From GCA-002841655 sp964446775 (lineage in GTDB: Bacteria > Patescibacteriota > Patescibacteriia > Patescibacteriales > UBA12465): DNA of 18,144 bases. A program made the translations under genes and the position numbers. The notes under the pieces were generated by a model, which was given only the letters and a program-made list of their open reading frames with translations, had not been told where the DNA came from and did no database searches. The stretch is from assembly GCA_964446775.1 (NCBI GenBank), contig CAYURA010000015.1, forward strand, positions 1-18,144, in the 5' to 3' direction. Position 1 is the stretch's first letter. The number at the start of each line of letters is the position of its first letter. This document shows, in pieces, positions 14,081 to 18,144 of this stretch.

Positions 14081-16333
14081 TTATTCTATTTTTTGGAACC
14101 GGAGCCGCAGTGAATTCATTACTACAACAACACTACTGGCTGACATAGCTACTCCGGCAAATACTGGGTTAAGGGTTAAATCAAAAAGAGGGTAGAAAAG
14201 CCCTGCAGCCAAGGGGATGCCGACAAGATTATAGATTGATGCCCAAAATAAATTTTGTTTAACCACTTGAAAAGTTTTTTTTGATAAGTTAATAACTTCG
14301 ATCAAGTGATTTAAGTTTCCCTGCATTAAAGTTATGTCTGCCGCTGCTAAGGCCACATCTGTGCCTGTTCCCATTGCGATACTACTGTTGGCAAATGCTA
14401 AGGCAGGGGCGTCGTTAATGCCGTCACCAACCATTAGTACTACTTCACCTTTATTCTGTAGTTGCTTAATCATTTCAGCCTTATCAGCGGGTGTAACGTC
14501 ATATTTTAAACTTTGGATATTAATAGCTTTGGCTATTTTTATAGCCGCCTCTTTTCTATCGCCAGTGAGCATTACTGTTTTCAATTTTTTTGCATGTAAG
14601 GCGTTAATAACATTTTTAGCTTCTGGCTTTATTTCATCACTACAGGCGATATGAGCTATCACTTTATCTTTTTCAATTAGATCAAGTATAGTTTCGCCCA
14701 GATTGATTCTTGTCTGTGCCCATTGATTGTTAGATAATTGGTGTTTTTTCAAATAAAATTGTTTACCATCAATTTTGGCCTCAACTCCCTCACCACTGAC
14801 AGCCAAAAAATCTTCAACTTTATATTCATGGTAGTTTACATTTTTCAAATTAGCTTCCTTTATTATAGCTTCAGCCACAGGGTGTTCAGAGTATTGCTCT
14901 AAGGCGGCACTAAGGGTAAGTATTTCAAATTCTGTAAGAGATTTTCTCAGGCTTTTAATTCCACTGACGCTAATTTCACCTTTAGTAATAGTGCCGGTTT
15001 TATCGAAAACTATTGTAGTAATATTTTTTAGTTTTTCCAAAGCCTCGGCGTTTTTAATTAGAATACCATTTTTTGCTGCCCTACCAATAGCAGCAATTAA
15101 GGCTGTCGGCGTGGCCAAACCCAAGGCGCAAGGGCAGGCAATCACCAAGACTCCAACAAATGAAGAAATACCGAGACTCAGACTAAGTGACCAGGGCATG
15201 TATTGGGGGGCAATAATTAGCCAGACGCTAATAGTTATGAGGGAAATGATTAAAACAATTGGCACAAAAATAGCCGCGATTTTATCACCGATTTTCTGAA
15301 TTGGAGCTTTACTATTCTGAGCTTTATGAACTAAGTCAATAATTTTTGATAGGACAGTATCTGAACCGATTTTTTCAGCGATCATGATTAATGACCCTTG
15401 TTTATTGAGCGTGCCAGCAATCAGTTTGCTGCCTAATTTCTTTTTAATTGGCATTGCTTCGCCACTAATCATTGACTCATCAATATTTGATGTGCCTGAT
15501 GTGACGCTACCATCAACAGGAATTTGCATGCCTGGTTTAATAATCAAATAATCGCTAATTTTTACTTCCGAAATTGGAATTTTTTCCTCACTGCCATCAC
15601 TGAGCCTTTTGATAGCTTGATTAGTTTGGAGGGACATTAAGGCTTTAATTGCTGAGCCACTTTTCTGCTTAGCTGAACTTTCTAGATACTTACCTAAGAT
15701 TACAAAACCGATTACTACAATAGTCGCATCAAAGTAATACTCATTTGCCAGCGAGAGATAGCTCCTTAGAGCTGGGAAAATAAGAATAATAATACTATAA
15801 GCATAGGCTGTGCCAGCTCCGAGGCCAATTAAAGTGTCCATATTGGCCACCCGATAACGGAAAAACCTTCCCAATGCTAAGAGAAAGCGTTTCCCTGGTA
15901 TAAAAATAATCAGTGTAGAAGCTAAAGCCATAAGTAGATTTAATAAGTCCACATTCAGTTTTAATTCTGGTAATGAGCTATATTTAGCAGCAAGCTCATA
16001 GAGCATAATTAGGAAAATTATTACTGCCGCTGGGACAGCAATAATAAAATCTCTTTTATTCTTCTGGTGCTCCAGCTGAGAATTCCTCATTAGCTTATCT
16101 TTTTGCTCTAAATTAGTATCTGCACGATCTTCATTTAAACTATAGCCGAGTTTTTTAATTTCGTTGTTAATTTGTGTAAATGATAATTGCTTAGAGTCAT
16201 AATCAAGAACCGCCTCTTCAGTAGCATAATTAATTGAGACTTCTTTAATGCCAGACAGTTTTGCCAAACGTCCTTTGATTATTTGTGCACAGCTAGAGCA
16301 ATGCATCCCCTTAACTATATATATTTGGGACAT
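14081..16333 (-). CDS. copA: Copper-exporting P1B-type ATPase CopA
   Basis: This is a P1B-1 ATPase pumping Cu(I) out of the cytoplasm (750 aa, normal for one metal-binding domain). The N-terminal HMA domain (about 1-68) has GMHCSSC with Cys12 and Cys15. After four membrane helices the actuator domain carries SGEAMP in place of the usual TGES/TGEP form. The metal-site motif in helix 6 is CPC (400-402). The phosphorylation motif is DKTGT with Asp444, the nucleotide domain has the SEHP His-Pro pair, and the hinge is GDGINDAP (from 636). The P1B-1 signatures in the last two helices are present: YN in YNLVGIPLAAG and M-SS in MSASSVVVVMNSLRL. These support Cu(I) rather than Zn or Cd. It is the last gene of the csoR operon, 10 nt after the SafE fusion gene, so it should be derepressed by copper. 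Confidence 0.96.
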   Translation of the reverse strand: MSQIYIVKGMHCSSCAQIIKGRLAKLSGIKEVSINYATEEAVLDYDSKQLSFTQINNEIKKLGYSLNEDRADTNLEQKDKLMRNSQLEHQKNKRDFIIAVPAAVIIFLIMLYELAAKYSSLPELKLNVDLLNLLMALASTLIIFIPGKRFLLALGRFFRYRVANMDTLIGLGAGTAYAYSIIILIFPALRSYLSLANEYYFDATIVVIGFVILGKYLESSAKQKSGSAIKALMSLQTNQAIKRLSDGSEEKIPISEVKISDYLIIKPGMQIPVDGSVTSGTSNIDESMISGEAMPIKKKLGSKLIAGTLNKQGSLIMIAEKIGSDTVLSKIIDLVHKAQNSKAPIQKIGDKIAAIFVPIVLIISLITISVWLIIAPQYMPWSLSLSLGISSFVGVLVIACPCALGLATPTALIAAIGRAAKNGILIKNAEALEKLKNITTIVFDKTGTITKGEISVSGIKSLRKSLTEFEILTLSAALEQYSEHPVAEAIIKEANLKNVNYHEYKVEDFLAVSGEGVEAKIDGKQFYLKKHQLSNNQWAQTRINLGETILDLIEKDKVIAHIACSDEIKPEAKNVINALHAKKLKTVMLTGDRKEAAIKIAKAINIQSLKYDVTPADKAEMIKQLQNKGEVVLMVGDGINDAPALAFANSSIAMGTGTDVALAAADITLMQGNLNHLIEVINLSKKTFQVVKQNLFWASIYNLVGIPLAAGLFYPLFDLTLNPVFAGVAMSASSVVVVMNSLRLRFQKIE

Positions 16334-16343
16334 AAATTTAGTA

Positions 16344-17783
16344 TTATAGACAAGTCTCTAAAGTACAAGTCGAATCTACGGCAATATTATCGTCTGTATT
16401 TATCTTTTTTATTTTAGTTTCATTTGGATTTGTATTTTTACTATTAATTACCTCAATACTACCTCGATACATACCCATAGAGCAGCTAAAATTAATGATC
16501 CCGACCTTCACTGGCCTGAATTCAATAATATTTTCACCTTTAGTTAATTGTTTATTAATTTTTAAACTGGGCACTATGAGACTACTGGCACATGAATACG
16601 GATTAGTGCTATTGATTATCCACTTAACTGGTCTATTTAATTCGACCGTTAAGTTTTTTGGCACGTATCCTCTATTAGATTGCTCCATATAAATAACCTG
16701 GGATTCATCTTTACTCTTTGTTGAGAGCTCTTTAGTTATTGATGAGTCACTAACCGCATTTAAATGAAGAAATTTATAGGCATTACTAACGTTAAATATG
16801 CCTAATAAAATAATTATTAAGCCAGCTGTTTTAAAGAAGATGCCGGTTTTTTTATTTTTAAGTAGAGAGACCAATCCACCGAGACTCAATAATCCTGGGG
16901 CAGTGCCTATGGCAAATAAGCTCATCACAATGGCGCCATTTAGGAAAGTGCCAGTGCTTAAAGCATATATTTGCATGGACTGGGTAAAGCCACAAGGCAG
17001 AAAGAATGATAATGGGCCAGCAGCAAAAGCCGCTAGAATATGATGATTGTTATTTTTTTTGACTAAGTGCGAAGCTTTAGCCATTTTTTTTGGTAGACTA
17101 AAGCCAATCTTGTTTAACGAAGGGAAGATATCTAGTATCTGTAAGCCTAGAAAGATAATAATAAAACCGATTAGTAGAGTGATCCAAGCACTGAGGCTAA
17201 AGGATAGCTTGAAAATCGAGCCAATTTTCCCTAAGACACCACCTAAAAGGAAGAAACCTAGTATGCGGCCTAAATTAAAATATAAATGAGGTAAAAATTT
17301 TTCTAACCTATTGGCTCCTGGGTTAGCTCTAGCATATTTAGCGCCTAAAGCTATTGCCATGCCACCGACTAAAGCCATGCAGGTTGAAACTCCAGCAATT
17401 AAGCCTATAATAACAATTGCTGCCCAGCTCATCGTGCTAGGATTAATTGTGTTCGTCAAGTTAGCCAATCCACTTATTTTTAAAGCAAGAAGTAATAATA
17501 AAGTTATTAATAAAGCGATGCCTAAATTTTTCCATTTTTTTTCCTGGTGATTTGCATTACTTAATTTCTCATCTTTCATACTATAGCCAATTTTTTCAAG
17601 ATTTTGTTTAATTGAGTCCCTATCGGGCAAATTATTATCATAATCTATTTCTAATTCTGCTCTCTTATGACTTACGCGCGCGGCCACTATCCCAGGTATC
17701 TCTAACATCTTTTCTTCTACTAATATTTCACAAGCCTTACAATGGAGGCCTTGAACCCCTATTTTGAATGTTTTTTTTGACAT
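16344..17783 (-). CDS. HMA - SafE/DsbD-like membrane - cupredoxin fusion protein
   Basis: This is a three-part copper-handling membrane protein (479 aa). Residues 1 to about 70 form an HMA metal-binding domain with GLHCKAC (Cys15, Cys18). From about 85 to 335 there is a six- to seven-helix TauE/SafE (COG2836, DsbD-like) domain with GVSTCMALVGGMAIALG, HLYFNLGR and LPCGFTQSMQIYALSTG. The Cys residues in STCM and PCGF are placed like the reactive pair in DsbD-type transporters. From about 355 to 450 there is a cupredoxin-like domain with NPYSCASS (Cys398) and FSCSMGMYRG (Cys434, Met436, Met438) as likely copper ligands. A polar 28-residue tail ends in CTLETCL, an added CX4C pair (Cys473, Cys478). 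Its place between csoR and copA ties it to copper; moving Cu(I) between cytoplasmic HMA and outer cupredoxin sites, or thiol/copper redox exchange, is an inference. The start ATG lies 12 nt after csoR. Confidence 0.92.
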   Translation of the reverse strand: MSKKTFKIGVQGLHCKACEILVEEKMLEIPGIVAARVSHKRAELEIDYDNNLPDRDSIKQNLEKIGYSMKDEKLSNANHQEKKWKNLGIALLITLLLLLALKISGLANLTNTINPSTMSWAAIVIIGLIAGVSTCMALVGGMAIALGAKYARANPGANRLEKFLPHLYFNLGRILGFFLLGGVLGKIGSIFKLSFSLSAWITLLIGFIIIFLGLQILDIFPSLNKIGFSLPKKMAKASHLVKKNNNHHILAAFAAGPLSFFLPCGFTQSMQIYALSTGTFLNGAIVMSLFAIGTAPGLLSLGGLVSLLKNKKTGIFFKTAGLIIILLGIFNVSNAYKFLHLNAVSDSSITKELSTKSKDESQVIYMEQSNRGYVPKNLTVELNRPVKWIINSTNPYSCASSLIVPSLKINKQLTKGENIIEFRPVKVGIINFSCSMGMYRGSIEVINSKNTNPNETKIKKINTDDNIAVDSTCTLETCL

Positions 17784-17795
17784 ATATTAAGATAA

Positions 17796-18080
17796 TTATT
17801 TGTTTGCTAGCTTAGTAACTTTAAGGATTTCTTCAATCATTCTAGTTTGTATTTTAATGCTACCGGATGCCATGGCATTTTTAAAGCAGCTATTTAGGTG
17901 TTTCTCAAACAACATGTGATGGGCTGAGCGGAGTAGGCCGATGGCAGCCAAATTTTGTTGCATAATGTCAATACAATACTCGCCATCTTCAAGCATTTCA
18001 ATCAACTTAGCACTAAGAGTGTTAGCTTTTTTTAAGCTGATAATGATTTTTTGTTTTTCTTTTTCATTACTTGGTTTCAT
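17796..18080 (-). CDS. csoR: CsoR-family copper-sensing transcriptional repressor
   Basis: This is a small all-helical repressor of the CsoR/RcnR (DUF156) family, 94 aa. It has no helix-turn-helix; family members form tetramers that bind G-tract operators and release DNA on metal binding. Cys36 (YCIDIM), His61 and Cys65 (HLNSCF) reproduce the C-H-C Cu(I) ligand set, at the very residue numbers described for Mycobacterium tuberculosis CsoR. This favours Cu(I) over Ni/Co sensing (RcnR needs an N-terminal His) and over persulfide sensing (which lacks the His). The usual N-terminal GQ in the first helix is not kept (LKKANTLSAKLIEML). It is the first gene of the copper operon, with an operator-like sequence just upstream (18103-18119), so it should repress itself together with the fusion gene and copA. 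Confidence 0.94.
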   Translation of the reverse strand: MKPSNEKEKQKIIISLKKANTLSAKLIEMLEDGEYCIDIMQQNLAAIGLLRSAHHMLFEKHLNSCFKNAMASGSIKIQTRMIEEILKVTKLANK

Positions 18081-18102
18081 ATATTTTAATTAGTTATATT
18101 AA

Positions 18103-18119
18103 TACCTGGGGGATAGGTA
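18103..18119 (-). promoter_or_regulatory. CsoR operator candidate
   Basis: On the plus strand, TACCT (18103-18107) and AGGTA (18115-18119) form an inverted repeat around GGGGGAT. A G-tract held between TACC-type arms resembles known CsoR operators such as that of Bacillus subtilis copZA. It lies 23 bases before the csoR start codon and covers the predicted transcription start, well placed for repression. Confidence 0.7.
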
Positions 18120-18124
18120 CATAA

Positions 18125-18133
18125 ATAATACCA
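18125..18133 (-). promoter_or_regulatory. Extended -10 promoter of the copper operon
   Basis: On the minus strand TGGTATTAT (TG, one base, TATTAT at 18130-18125) predicts a start near 18118, inside the CsoR operator candidate, and a leader of about 37 nt. The -35 would lie beyond the end of the window and cannot be judged. Confidence 0.55.
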
Positions 18134-18144
18134 GTTGGAAAAAA

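Noticed and set aside
14334..17550. Several plus-strand open frames opposite copA and the SafE fusion gene
   Set aside because: All are antisense to strongly conserved copper genes and show no family features.
124..18080. Alternative genetic code (UGA as glycine)
   Set aside because: Every recognised protein is full length under the standard code and glycine uses normal GGN codons.
1..18144. CRISPR array, insertion sequence, prophage or toxin-antitoxin pair
   Set aside because: I saw no regularly spaced repeats, transposase or integrase motifs, terminal inverted repeats, phage genes or paired small toxin-antitoxin frames.

Overview
The window is AT-rich, non-repetitive bacterial chromosome or metagenome scaffold. 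It carries 15 protein-coding genes, no rRNA or tRNA that I can see, no insertion sequence and no CRISPR array. The most likely source is a small-genome candidate-phylum bacterium of the Patescibacteria (CPR) type. This is an inference from base composition, T/A-rich start contexts with almost no Shine-Dalgarno sequences, short leaders behind extended -10 promoters, and the gene mix. UGA is not reassigned: all genes end in TAA or TAG and are full length under the standard code. A run of exactly 100 Ns flanked by identical 55-bp sequence shows that two contigs were joined by a scaffolder.

Left part (1-4300): an unrecognised 198-residue membrane protein on the minus strand has a near-consensus promoter and a clear intrinsic terminator. 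A DEAD-box RNA helicase is transcribed divergently. It has a 593-residue protein with a long basic tail, and its leader ends in a hairpin lying against the start codon. An alpha/beta hydrolase of the GHSTG type and a YgjP-like zinc metallopeptidase follow in the same direction.

Middle (4300-11360): a tight four-gene operon encodes a MacAB/YknXYZ-type ABC system. It comprises an unusually long membrane-fusion adaptor (637 residues), a LolD/MacB-type ATPase and two different FtsX/MacB-fold permeases that overlap by 8 bases. A KefB-like cation:proton antiporter with a C-terminal TrkA-N (RCK) domain follows under its own promoter.

Right of the assembly gap (11360-13941): three closely packed genes encode a divergent TspO/MBR membrane protein, a pyrimidine 5'-nucleotidase of the UMPH-1/NT5C3 family (best known from eukaryotes) and a DUF1295 membrane protein of the steroid-reductase/isoprenylcysteine-methyltransferase fold. 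For tspO the promoter position argues for the ATG at 11822 rather than the upstream TTG.

Far right, minus strand (14081-18144): a compact copper-resistance operon, csoR - HMA/SafE/cupredoxin fusion - copA. The CsoR-like repressor has Cys36, His61 and Cys65, matching the Cu(I) ligand positions of CsoR. A G-tract inverted repeat typical of CsoR operators overlaps the predicted start of transcription. The logic is autorepression relieved by Cu(I), with the fusion protein handling copper at the membrane and CopA exporting it.

No wholly new defence or mobile system is evident. The most unusual points are the copper triple fusion with its extra C-terminal Cys pair, the eukaryote-like nucleotidase between tspO and DUF1295, the enlarged adaptor with its twin permeases, and the helicase leader.
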